A DNA stretch of 64,000 bases from Parendozoicomonas callyspongiae. GTDB taxonomy: Bacteria > Pseudomonadota > Gammaproteobacteria > Pseudomonadales > Endozoicomonadaceae. The stretch lies in contig NZ_JAMFLX010000018.1 of assembly GCF_023502345.1 (NCBI RefSeq), forward strand, positions 1-64,000, written 5' to 3'. Of this stretch, positions 24,334 to 32,264 are shown piece after piece. The notes under the pieces were generated by a model. That model was not told the origin of the DNA. It did not search any database and saw only the letters and a program-made list of their open reading frames with translations. How positions within the stretch are numbered: position 1 is the stretch's first letter; the number at the start of each line of letters is the position of its first letter. A program made the position numbers and the translations under genes.

Positions 24334-24599
24334 TAGGTTCTGTTGACGTAAGTTTGTGCATTCAGCGCCAGTGAGGCTTTTCAGATCTAGACGCAGACGT
24401 GAAGGAATACTGGTTGTCTTTCGAACGGCTGCAACGACGAGCTGGAAAGCCTCACTGACGCCCTGCGGGTGGCCCAGAAAGCCGCCACTCGCTGCGTCAG
24501 ACTTGCTCGATGTAGAGCCACTACACCTTCACAAGCCTTTCTTGCGATTAGCGGCTTTCTGAGCCACTGGATCGCACAAACTTACGTCAACAGAACCTA
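24334..24599. mobile_element. MITE-like element with perfect 26-bp terminal inverted repeats
   Basis: A 266-bp unit. Both ends carry the same 26-bp sequence in inverted orientation, beginning TAGGTTCTGTTGACGT (24334-24359 and 24574-24599). Internal inverted repeats are CAGTGAGGCTTT (24369-24380) with AAAGCCTCACTG (24446-24457), and CAGAAAGCCGC (24475-24485) with GCGGCTTTCTG (24551-24561). It encodes no transposase. The outermost TA on both sides could be a target duplication, leaving GGTTCT...AGAACC ends. It sits between trpS and scpA. Similar solo ends occur at 31670 and 44991. Confidence 0.88.
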
Positions 24600-24619
24600 A
24601 TAGAACGGATCGAAGCAAA

Positions 24620-25531
24620 ATGGATACAGACAACCAGGATGATGTTGCTGTAGTACCAGAGCCACAGGAAGGTGAGGAACAGCTTCAGGTTGATACTGAA
24701 TCTCAGGTGACAGAAACAGCGGCAGATAAAAAAGCATCTGCAGACCTGCCACCAGAGCAGCTTCCACTGGCCATGGTTCTTGGCGAACCACTGCAGAAGC
24801 TGCCGGATGACCTTTATATTCCACCGGATGCACTGGAAATCTTTCTGGAGGCGTTTGAAGGCCCGCTCGATCTACTGCTCTATCTGATCAAACGCAACAA
24901 TATGAATATTCTCGATATTAAGGTTGCCGAGATCACCCGCCAGTATATGGATTATGTGGAGCTGATGGAGGCTTCCCAGTTTGAGCTGGCGGCTGAGTAT
25001 CTGGTGATGGCGGCAACCCTTGCCGAAATCAAATCCCGAATGCTGCTGCCCCGCCAGACGGAAGCGGAAGATGAGGAAGAAGATCCTCGCGCCGAGCTGA
25101 TTCGCCGTCTGCAGGAATATGAGCGTTTCAAAAAGGCTGCAGAAGACATTGATACCATGCCCCGAACAGGGCGTGAAATATTTCCGATCAAGGTTGAGCC
25201 GCCCGTGCTGGAACGGGGTGTGGTGCATCCTGATATTGATCTTCGGGAAGTGTTGGTGGCGCTGTCGGAAGTGATTAAACGCGCTGAAATGTTTGAAGAA
25301 CACCATATTCAGGCAGAACAGCTGTCCACCCGTGAGCGAATGGCTCAGGTGCTGGGTAAGTTGAAGTCTGACACATTTGTGCCCTTCGTGACGCTGTTCA
25401 CCCTGGAAGAGGGGCGGTTAGGTGTTGTGGTGACTTTTCTGGCAGTAATGGAGCTGATCAAAGAGTCCCTGGTTGAGCTGGTACAGACGGAATCCTATGG
25501 ACCCATACATGTAAAGGCGCGTGCGGAATGA
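24620..25531 (+). CDS. scpA: Segregation and condensation protein A (kleisin)
   Basis: A 303-residue ScpA. After an acidic, disordered N-terminus (about 1-65) comes the kleisin domain: FEGPLDLLLYLIKRNNMNILDIKVAEITRQYMDYVE, YLVMAATLAEIKSRMLLPR, and a C-terminal winged helix with VTFLAVMELIKESLVEL. It bridges SMC heads together with ScpB in chromosome condensation. Its stop overlaps the scpB start in ATGA, so the two are translationally coupled. The start lies 20 bases after the mobile element, which therefore separates scpA from any trpS-side promoter. Confidence 0.93.
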   Translation: MDTDNQDDVAVVPEPQEGEEQLQVDTESQVTETAADKKASADLPPEQLPLAMVLGEPLQKLPDDLYIPPDALEIFLEAFEGPLDLLLYLIKRNNMNILDIKVAEITRQYMDYVELMEASQFELAAEYLVMAATLAEIKSRMLLPRQTEAEDEEEDPRAELIRRLQEYERFKKAAEDIDTMPRTGREIFPIKVEPPVLERGVVHPDIDLREVLVALSEVIKRAEMFEEHHIQAEQLSTRERMAQVLGKLKSDTFVPFVTLFTLEEGRLGVVVTFLAVMELIKESLVELVQTESYGPIHVKARAE

Positions 25532-26664
25532 GTGCAGATACAGATAACATGGAGTTGGAAGATATGCCGGAATCCGCCAGCACTGAACTGGAAGAAGGCC
25601 TTGAATCCGTTGAAGAGAATGATTCCGACCTGGAAGCTGTGACAGAAGAGCAGGATGAAGAACTCAGTGTCGAGCCTTTAACAGAAGCTCCACTGATCCC
25701 GGTTATTGAAGCGGCCCTGATGGCAGCGGGAAAACCGTTGACTTTGGAGCATCTGGCCGGATTATTTGACGAGAATGCCCGTCCCAGCAAACCTGTGCTT
25801 AAACAGGCAATGGCCGATCTTGCGGAGATGTGTGCAGACCGTGGCTTTGAGCTGAAGGAAATAGCCAGTGGCTGGCGCTTCCAGGTTCGTCAGGAGCTGG
25901 CCCCCTGGGTTGGGCGTTTGTGGGATGAAAAGCCGCAGCGCTATACCAGGGCGTTATTGGAGACTCTGGCCTTGATTGCTTATCGCCAGCCAATTACTCG
26001 AGGTGAAATCGAAGATATTCGCGGAGTAAGCGTCAGTACTAATATCATGCGAACCTTACAGGAGCGAGAGTGGGTAAGAGTCGTTGGACATAGGGAAGTT
26101 CCCGGCAGACCTGCGATGTATGCGACTACACGACAGTTCCTGGACTATTTTAATCTTCGTAACCTTGATGAACTGCCTCCGCTTTCTGAACTGCGCGATC
26201 TTGATGAGATGGCCAAGAAACTGGAAAGCGGCTTGGAAGGTGGTACTGAACAACCGGAACTGGCGCTCGATGAAGATGGTAACCCAATCGTCCCTGCCGC
26301 TGGTGAAGAAGCCTCTCAGTTTGATAGTGAGGGCAGCAGTACCGAAGAAGGTGCTGAAGATAACGAATGGAATGCCAGTCGGCTGGTTTCTGTTGAAGAA
26401 GCCCAGGTATTCCAGGAAGAAGGTGATGAGAATATCGAAAAGCTGTTCTCTGAACTGGATGATATGGAAAGCGGCCTGACGCTGACCTACACCGACTACA
26501 ACCCTCATACTGACGAGGGTAATCAGGACAGTTCATCTGATGGGTCTTCTGAAATTGTTGCGACAGTCAATGTGGAAATTGAAACAATGACTGATGCAGG
26601 GGAAGATGCAGATGAGCAGAATGACAATAGCCCGTCTGACGACGAGCTGGATTCTGATATCTGA
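25528..26664 (+). CDS. scpB: Segregation and condensation protein B with long acidic tail
   Basis: A 378-residue ScpB. The two winged-helix domains lie at about 50-235: IPVIEAALMAAGKPLTLEHLAGLF, GWRFQVRQELAPWVGRLW, ALIAYRQPITRGEIEDIRGV, and VVGHREVPGRPAMYATTRQFLDYFNLRNLDELPPL. It forms the SMC-ScpAB condensin. Both ends are extended by Asp/Glu-rich, low-complexity sequence: about 45 residues before the domains and about 140 after. Typical ScpB proteins are nearer 200-250 residues. The ATG overlaps the scpA stop. Confidence 0.92.
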   Translation: MSADTDNMELEDMPESASTELEEGLESVEENDSDLEAVTEEQDEELSVEPLTEAPLIPVIEAALMAAGKPLTLEHLAGLFDENARPSKPVLKQAMADLAEMCADRGFELKEIASGWRFQVRQELAPWVGRLWDEKPQRYTRALLETLALIAYRQPITRGEIEDIRGVSVSTNIMRTLQEREWVRVVGHREVPGRPAMYATTRQFLDYFNLRNLDELPPLSELRDLDEMAKKLESGLEGGTEQPELALDEDGNPIVPAAGEEASQFDSEGSSTEEGAEDNEWNASRLVSVEEAQVFQEEGDENIEKLFSELDDMESGLTLTYTDYNPHTDEGNQDSSSDGSSEIVATVNVEIETMTDAGEDADEQNDNSPSDDELDSDI

Positions 26665-26767
26665 CCATTATTAAATGATTGAATGATCAGATGTCTTAAC
26701 CGTGAGTTATTCGCGGGTTATCACCGTTTGGGAAAACCGTGAGCACTCCTCAAGTGAAGTATGAAGT

Positions 26768-27664
26768 ATGACAGATAGCAGTATCACCACACCTGAAGCA
26801 CCACAGGCACAGGCACAGGCAGGTGAACGTTTGCAGAAGGTTCTGGCCCGTCAGGGTTTGGGATCTCGCCGCCAGATTGAAGCCTGGATTACGGAAGGTC
26901 GTGTCCATGTTAATGGTGAAAAAGCGACCCTGGGGATGCGCATTGTGTCCACTGACCAGGTTGCCCTGGATGGACGTCCTGTTCACCTGAAAGAACAGGT
27001 AACCCGTCGTGTTATCGCGTATAACAAACCTGAAGGTGAAGTCTGCACCCGCACTGATCCGGAAGGCCGCCCTACCGTATTTCAGCGACTGCCTCGTATT
27101 CCAGGCGAGCGCTGGATTGCCGTTGGCCGTCTGGATATCAACACATCCGGACTGTTGCTGTTCACCACTGATGGTGAGCTGGCCAACCGTTTGATGCATC
27201 CTTCTCACCAGATTGAGCGTGAGTATGCTGTACGTGTCTTTGGTGACGTGACAGAAGAAAAGGTTAAGAACCTGTTTGATGGCGTAGAGCTGGAAGATGG
27301 TTTTGCCCGTTTTACCGATATCGTTGATACCGGTAATGAAGGCATTAACCGCTGGTTCCATGTCTGCATTATGGAAGGTCGTAACCGTGAAGTTCGCCGG
27401 TTGTGGGAATCCCAAGAGCTGGCTGTCAGCCGTTTGAAGCGTGTTCGTTATGGCAGCACTATTATTCCTGATCATCTACGCCAGGGACGCTGGGTGGAGC
27501 TGGAACAGGCTGAAGTGGATGCACTGGCAGACCTGGTAGATCTTCCCCGTGTTAAGGCTGGTCCGCAGACCAAGGAAGCCAAAATTAAAATGGATCGCCA
27601 GCAGCGTAAGCGTCCTGGTGTTAAGACTGGCAAGCGCCCGTTTGCACGTCGTAAGTCACGCTGA
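26768..27664 (+). CDS. rluB: 23S rRNA pseudouridine(2605) synthase
   Basis: A 298-residue RsuA/RluB-family enzyme. An S4 RNA-binding domain ([23 protein letters not shown]) is followed by the catalytic domain with active-site Asp (about D123) in [13 protein letters not shown] and the [12 protein letters not shown] motif. The basic C-terminal tail ([18 protein letters not shown]) suits rRNA binding. RluB makes pseudouridine 2605 in 23S rRNA. It follows scpB after about 100 bases, as in other gammaproteobacteria. Confidence 0.92.
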   Translation: MTDSSITTPEAPQAQAQAGERLQKVLARQGLGSRRQIEAWITEGRVHVNGEKATLGMRIVSTDQVALDGRPVHLKEQVTRRVIAYNKPEGEVCTRTDPEGRPTVFQRLPRIPGERWIAVGRLDINTSGLLLFTTDGELANRLMHPSHQIEREYAVRVFGDVTEEKVKNLFDGVELEDGFARFTDIVDTGNEGINRWFHVCIMEGRNREVRRLWESQELAVSRLKRVRYGSTIIPDHLRQGRWVELEQAEVDALADLVDLPRVKAGPQTKEAKIKMDRQQRKRPGVKTGKRPFARRKSR

Positions 27665-27697
27665 TCTCATCAGACTGAATAAAACCCCATCTCCTGC

Positions 27698-27724
27698 ATC
27701 CCTGGTCATAGTCTGACCAGGGAT
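27698..27724 (+). terminator. Hairpin after rluB, possible terminator
   Basis: ATCCCTGGTCA / TGACCAGGGAT with a 5-base loop, 34 bases after the rluB stop. The following T content is modest (AGTTCTGTTCTT). Confidence 0.55.
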
Positions 27725-27850
27725 AGTTCTGTTCTTGATTATCTCGATTATTCAATTTTAGTGGCTGGGTAAATATTGCAAACCAGAAAAAACAACTACT
27801 GCCTTGTCGTGGTCTAACATTGGCCACTTATCTTGTAGCTGGGTTGTATC

Positions 27851-28867
27851 ATGCCTTCTCGCAAGTGCTTTACAGGCTGGCAGTTCTTGCTGGCAATAGT
27901 CTGCTTTTTCGGGTTGATATATTTTCCTGTTAAATCTCACGCCTTGGGTTGGAAAAGGCAGTATTTTGTCAATGTGCCCGGTGGAAGGTTGGGGCAAAGT
28001 GAGGATCTGGATGTAAGGTTGAGCGTAAGGGTACTAAGGCAAGCACTTTCTCCAGCACTTCATGCACCTGAAAGTGAAAGCAATCCTGTTGTGCTTACAT
28101 TGGAATACCAGGAAGGAACTGTTGAGAGTGAAACAAGCGATGATACATATGTTGGAGCCCTGACGGGATCATTACCTGAGAGATCATTTCTTGCTGAAGC
28201 AACTCAACAGGAAGATTTTAGGTTGGTAGCCTTAGTAAAATCTCTCTCAAATAGTGCTGTTTTTGAAGTATTTGCCAGGCATGCGGCTCAGTTGGCTAGG
28301 ACAAAACCGCAGAATTTATTGGAAGCCACAGTTCTAAATGAATCTGACGTCAAAATCGAAAGAAAGGAAGCCTGTGTAGAAATCAGTCTTCCTGAGAGAG
28401 AAGCTGTTTCACTCAGAGAGAAGAGAGAAAATGAATTTGGGGTTCAATTGAAGCCTCTAAATGATCGAAGTGATCCAGCGCCGCCATCCGGAATAAATAT
28501 TGTAGATACGAGCCGCTGGCCTGCTCCATTGGCAAATTATCCGTATGGCAAAGGAACATCTTTAGTCACTACAACTTTTACCTTTGTCTCAAAGGTAGAT
28601 ATTTCTGACACAGAAGAACAAGAATTAAGTGAGCTGTCTGTGGAGACGACGCTATGGATGCTGGTTGATTCAAGCAGTATTCCTCAGGTTATGATACTGA
28701 CCACAGTTGAAAATGACTTTGAGTTCTTTTCTGCCATTTCATACGGAGCTTCAACGAATACAGACCCCGTAACAATCAGGCCACAAGCTGCAACTGGGTT
28801 GGCGACAGAAGCTCCGTCTCCTCAGCTAGTTCCTGTGTCTTATGGATCCAATAGTGGTATCGAGTAG
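27851..28867 (+). CDS. Exported protein of unknown function, open frame continues past amber stop
   Basis: A 338-residue protein with a signal peptide (about 1-31, cleavage near KSHALG). The mature part is beta-rich, with a charged, Glu-rich centre, and ends in a Pro/Ser-rich segment. No family is recognised and there are no cysteine pairs. The frame ends with TAG at 28865-28867 but stays open for 30 more codons to a second TAG at 28958, reading as plausible polar protein (PEMVLDNDITTPSEDLSSRV...). The last part may have been lost by a nonsense mutation. Confidence 0.6.
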   Translation: MPSRKCFTGWQFLLAIVCFFGLIYFPVKSHALGWKRQYFVNVPGGRLGQSEDLDVRLSVRVLRQALSPALHAPESESNPVVLTLEYQEGTVESETSDDTYVGALTGSLPERSFLAEATQQEDFRLVALVKSLSNSAVFEVFARHAAQLARTKPQNLLEATVLNESDVKIERKEACVEISLPEREAVSLREKRENEFGVQLKPLNDRSDPAPPSGINIVDTSRWPAPLANYPYGKGTSLVTTTFTFVSKVDISDTEEQELSELSVETTLWMLVDSSSIPQVMILTTVENDFEFFSAISYGASTNTDPVTIRPQAATGLATEAPSPQLVPVSYGSNSGIE

Positions 28868-28976
28868 CCTGAAATGGTTTTGGATAATGACATTACTACA
28901 CCATCTGAAGATCTTTCCAGTCGTGTATCTGATCTAAATCTTGGTGCAACCAAAAACTAGTAATTAGTATTCATGG

Positions 28977-29008
28977 ATTACTGCCTTCTCTATTGTGAAG
29001 GCAGTAAT
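28977..29008. terminator. Hairpin between convergent genes
   Basis: ATTACTGCCTTC / GAAGGCAGTAAT with an 8-base loop, a perfect 12-bp stem. It lies between the exported gene ending at 28867 and the minus-strand gene ending at 29019. There is no strong T-run. Confidence 0.55.
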
Positions 29009-29018
29009 ACAATTGACT

Positions 29019-29297
29019 TCATCTGAGTTTGGCAGCACGCATATCAAAAATCAGTTTCTCAGCCGCGCAGCTAAAAACAAAATTCATCTGCATAGCTTCA
29101 CCCTGCTCATCAGTAACTGGTTGCTCTGAAATGTCACATGGCTCATTTTCAATGCTGCGAGCCAATTCAATAAGTTTTTGCTTCAGGCTATCTGTGCTGT
29201 CACCACGCAGATAAAAAATCGCAGTACAGTCATCTTCACGGATCACTGTGCCGATATCCATAACATTACAGGCGGTACAGGTAATGTCGTCGCTCAT
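29019..29297 (-). CDS. YfcZ/YiiS-family (DUF406) protein
   Basis: A 92-residue protein that matches the YfcZ/YiiS family by eye: an N-terminal cysteine pair (CTACNVMDIGTVI), an acidic DDCTA turn, a helix with ARSIENEPCDI, and the terminal MNFVFSCAAEKLIFDMRAAKLR, nearly the same as FTFACEAEMLIFQL in E. coli YfcZ. Function is unknown; the family is small and cytoplasmic. It is transcribed alone on the minus strand and ends 11 bases from a perfect hairpin. Confidence 0.8.
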   Translation of the reverse strand: MSDDITCTACNVMDIGTVIREDDCTAIFYLRGDSTDSLKQKLIELARSIENEPCDISEQPVTDEQGEAMQMNFVFSCAAEKLIFDMRAAKLR

Positions 29298-29399
29298 ATT
29301 GAATACTCCAATTCGTTATTATCCTCAGGATTATAGGAACTGGTGTAGAGGTGAAAGAATAGGTAGATAGCGTTGATTGGAAGGTTGGAGCTGGTTTTA

Positions 29400-29728
29400 T
29401 TACTGGTTTCGGGCAATAGCATCCGGCTCAATATAATCCACTTGTGGTAACTCACTTACCGTATCAATAAAACGATTATCTTCGGTTTCCACAACAAGGC
29501 CGAAGCGGCCAAATATTTTCAGCGGGTTGAAGTGGGTATTCGGCATGTATTCATAAAGAAACGCAGACAGATCTTCTCTGGAACAGTTCACCATTTCATC
29601 AGGATAGAATGCAACCAAAAGGCGCTGGCCGAAGCATTTGCTGAGCCAGCACACAATAGAATCAGTGGCACAGCAACTGCAAGTATGGTTTTCCGTCTTG
29701 TTGCAGGTTGTGTCAGTGAATTTTTCAT
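29400..29728 (-). pseudogene. Frameshifted exported I9-type propeptide/inhibitor gene
   Basis: Two frames together make one protein. From the ATG at 29728, which overlaps the subtilase stop codon as ATGA, frame A encodes a signal peptide (MKNSLTQPATRRKTILAVAV..., ending GSANASASA) and then stops at 29588. The frame one base back encodes RLLVAFYPDEMV...FGLVVETEDNRFIDTVSELPQVDYIEPDAIARNQ, which has the shape and ending of a subtilase I9 propeptide domain. One extra T in the TTTT at 29617-29620 would join them into a protein of about 110 residues. I infer a stand-alone inhibitor or folding helper for the upstream protease, now broken. A sequencing error in the homopolymer is the alternative. Confidence 0.6.
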
Positions 29729-31605
29729 TTAAAACTGATGCTCCACTGATTGAGAGTTCCGGCATCTCCCTGGTAATAGCTGACGATGGAGCTGGTAACG
29801 CCACGGGAGCGATTGTCCGGAATATCCATGGGTGTGCTGCTAAAGCTTTTTTGGCCAATGAGAACCGCCGTTTTCAGCTCATAGTCAGCTTCCAGAGTCA
29901 GACCTGTAAACGGTTTGTAGGCATCCAGCATAATGTACCAGGTACCGGCTGCTGGTGAAGAAACATCAACACTTTCCTCGTTACCGCTCTGGTAGGGGGC
30001 ATAGTCATACTTTTCGATAGTTGGACGGCGGCTCCGGTGCACATACAGGTCGGCATCACCCGTTCCACCGGTGATTGAACGGTTCAGATCAGACGCACCG
30101 GGAGGAACTTCCAGTCTGAAGAACAGCTGCTGCCCTTCATCCGTGGTTGAGAGATCAGTGACAGCTACCCCTTTCTTGATAATGCCGTGGTCAACATCCG
30201 GAGCCGGTGTTGAAGAAACAGCCATGACTGCGGCCTTGGCATCCAGAATACCGGTGCCACAGATATCACTGTTGCACTGGCGGCGGGAAACTCTCGGGAA
30301 AGGTCGGGCGGTATCCATCAGGATGTTTTTTACTTCTGCAGGCTTCAGGGCCGGGTTAACGCTGTACATCAAACCGGCGACACCGGTCACATGTGAAGCC
30401 GCCATACTGGTGCCCTGGTACCAGTCATAATCATCACTTTCCGGTTCGCGGGCACCGGAGTCAATGGTTGAAAGAATACCATTGCCGGAGTGCATGGTTT
30501 CCCCTCCTGGAGCAGTTATATCAACAGCATTACCGTAGTTGGAGTAATAAGCACGTCCACCATCCCGCTTATTGGCTGCAACAGTAATCACACCATCACA
30601 ACTGGCTGGTGAGAAGTTACGAGCATTGCGGTTATCGTTACCAGCAGCCACAACGATGGTTGCTCCGGCATCAAGAATATCGTTGATAGTGTCCTGATAA
30701 GTTCTTGAACAGTGCCCGGGGCCACCAAGGCTGAGGTTAAGAACTTTGGCTGGGTTAACGTTGTTAGGCACTCCTGGAACGGGCAGGCCCGCAGCCCAGC
30801 GCATGCCATCGGTGATATCCGAAGTATAACCGCCACAGCGGCCCAATACCCTGACAGGAAGTATCCTGGTACTTTTTCCTATACCGGAAACACCTCTGCC
30901 ATTGTTATTGACTGCTGCGATGGTCCCGGCCACATGAGTACCATGCCAGCTGCTGGACTCTTCATGGAGAGGCACTGGCCGTCCACGCCCATTAGTACCA
31001 CAGGAACCGACAGGGGAATAATCTCCCGGGTCATTGACATTTTTGTCCCGTCCGTTGTTGTCCTGTGCCGTATCAATATCGGCAATAAAGTCATAACCCG
31101 GCAGCATGTTCTCAACCAGATCAGCATGAGGCCGGACTCCGGTATCAATAACAGCCACAACAACAGGGTTGACTGTGGTCACCATATCCCAGGCTTCCGG
31201 CAGGTTGATTCCACCTGCCGGTTCAAAGTAATGCCACTGCTCGTTATAGCGATCATCATTCGGTACTTCCTGATGCACCATGATTAGGTCGGGTTCCGCA
31301 TAAAGTACGCCTGGCTGCTTTTCTACTTCATCAGCAAGAGCGCGCATCTCATCAACTGATTTATGGAGCCCCAGATCAACGACATTGGCACCGCTCGAGG
31401 CAATACGGATGCTGAGAATTCTTCCACCAGCAGCTTGTGCTATCAGGGGGTCATTAACTGATTTGACGGGATCAACCGGAATGGCGTATTTCACTATCAG
31501 GCGGTTGGTCTTATCGGCGGGAGTCGTCTTCTCGGCGGCCTGCAGGCTCACAGCTGTTAAAGCTCCCAACAGGCAGGCACCGCATTGCAGTATGAAGGAC
31601 TTCAT
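29725..31605 (-). CDS. Exported subtilisin-like serine protease (S8) with PPC domain and deleted P-domain
   Basis: A 626-residue protease. The order is signal peptide (1-23), I9 propeptide (about 33-112, ending GVLYAEPDLIM), S8 catalytic domain with D154 (AVIDTG), H221 (WHGTHVAG), N323 (AAGNDN) and S400 (GTSMAA), then a PPC domain (about 490-580, GDADLYVHRSRRP ... GTWYIMLDAY). The end reads IPDNRSRGVTSSI joined directly to GDAGTLNQWSISF. These are the first and last strands of a P-proprotein domain, so its middle (about 70 residues) is missing in frame. It is secreted or periplasmic. The start at 31605 (ATG) is chosen over a TTG at 31629; the ribosome site is weak. Its stop overlaps the I9-like gene. 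Confidence 0.9.
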   Translation of the reverse strand: MKSFILQCGACLLGALTAVSLQAAEKTTPADKTNRLIVKYAIPVDPVKSVNDPLIAQAAGGRILSIRIASSGANVVDLGLHKSVDEMRALADEVEKQPGVLYAEPDLIMVHQEVPNDDRYNEQWHYFEPAGGINLPEAWDMVTTVNPVVVAVIDTGVRPHADLVENMLPGYDFIADIDTAQDNNGRDKNVNDPGDYSPVGSCGTNGRGRPVPLHEESSSWHGTHVAGTIAAVNNNGRGVSGIGKSTRILPVRVLGRCGGYTSDITDGMRWAAGLPVPGVPNNVNPAKVLNLSLGGPGHCSRTYQDTINDILDAGATIVVAAGNDNRNARNFSPASCDGVITVAANKRDGGRAYYSNYGNAVDITAPGGETMHSGNGILSTIDSGAREPESDDYDWYQGTSMAASHVTGVAGLMYSVNPALKPAEVKNILMDTARPFPRVSRRQCNSDICGTGILDAKAAVMAVSSTPAPDVDHGIIKKGVAVTDLSTTDEGQQLFFRLEVPPGASDLNRSITGGTGDADLYVHRSRRPTIEKYDYAPYQSGNEESVDVSSPAAGTWYIMLDAYKPFTGLTLEADYELKTAVLIGQKSFSSTPMDIPDNRSRGVTSSIVSYYQGDAGTLNQWSISFK

Positions 31606-31669
31606 GGCTAACCACAGAAATAGCTGCAAGGGAGCTTTGAGGCTAGATCAAAACCCTATGTCTACAAGT

Positions 31670-31684
31670 TAGGTTCTGTTGGCG
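31670..31684. repeat. Solo end of the MITE family
   Basis: TAGGTTCTGTTGGCG matches 14 of the first 15 bases of the inverted end of the element at 24334. There is no partner end nearby. It lies between the subtilase and the broken cupin gene. Confidence 0.55.
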
Positions 31685-31733
31685 CTATAAACGACACATG
31701 CTGTTATGGGATAAATAATTAAGGTAAAAGGCT

Positions 31734-32264
31734 TTAGTCGTTTGATTGAAATTGCTCATAAGATCTTCTCGTCACCATATCTATATCTGTTCCTTCGATA
31801 CGAACAAGCTTTGTTCCTGGTGATCGGTGGGGGGAGTGAATATCCCCCACCTTATAAAGATAAACATCACCCCGCTTCAGGTGATAGGTACGGAGTTTTT
31901 TCAAAATGGGGATGTTGTACTAATTGCAGCCCGGAGGTTCAATATGAAGCCACTCGGACATTTCCGTTTCACCCGCAGCCTGACCATAGATGGCCCAGGT
32001 TGGCCCATGATCATGGGGGGGATGGTTCAGCTGCTCACAGTTTATATGTGCCCTGATGCAAAAACCCATCTCAGGATCCCTGTATATAATACGCTTTCCC
32101 GTCCAGTTACTATCTCCAAAAAACTCCCCAATAAAACTATCTTCCATCAGGGCATGCTGAAGGTGGGAGAGTATGTGAGTATGTCCTTCATATTCCTCAC
32201 TGGTTGTTAGAGCTGACTGACAAACCTGTATCAGTTGCCTGAGAGTGTGTGGAGTGGGATTCAT
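31734..32264 (-). pseudogene. COG5553-type cysteine-dioxygenase-like cupin gene interrupted by an in-frame TAG
   Basis: The frame from the ATG at 32264 encodes MNPTPHTLRQLIQVCQS..., then the metal-binding NHPPHDHGPTWAIYGQAAGETEMSEW. It meets TAG at 31920-31922 and continues in the same frame with RTYHLKRGDVYLYKVGDIHSPHR and TKLVRIEGTD to a TAA at 31734. Both halves are needed for the cupin fold: HxH...E in the first half and the last His (DIHS) in the second. The family is related to cysteine and thiol dioxygenases. With one sense codon at the TAG the protein would be 176 residues. So this is either a very recent nonsense mutation or a read-through gene. There is no frameshift or other lesion. 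Confidence 0.75.

Noticed and set aside
24356-24562. Transposase remnant inside the MITE
   Set aside because: The open frame crosses internal inverted repeats and its translation (Arg/Pro/Leu-rich) has no transposase motif.
29588-29728. Programmed -1 frameshift to fuse the signal peptide and propeptide frames
   Set aside because: The site (GCC TTT TGG in the first frame) is not an X XXY YYZ slippery heptamer, and no downstream stem is apparent. A one-base indel is simpler.
31920-31922. TAG as pyrrolysine or another recoded codon in the cupin
   Set aside because: No biosynthesis genes are in the window, TAG is used as an ordinary stop elsewhere here, and the residue is not at a known catalytic position. 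Kept as nonsense mutation or read-through.
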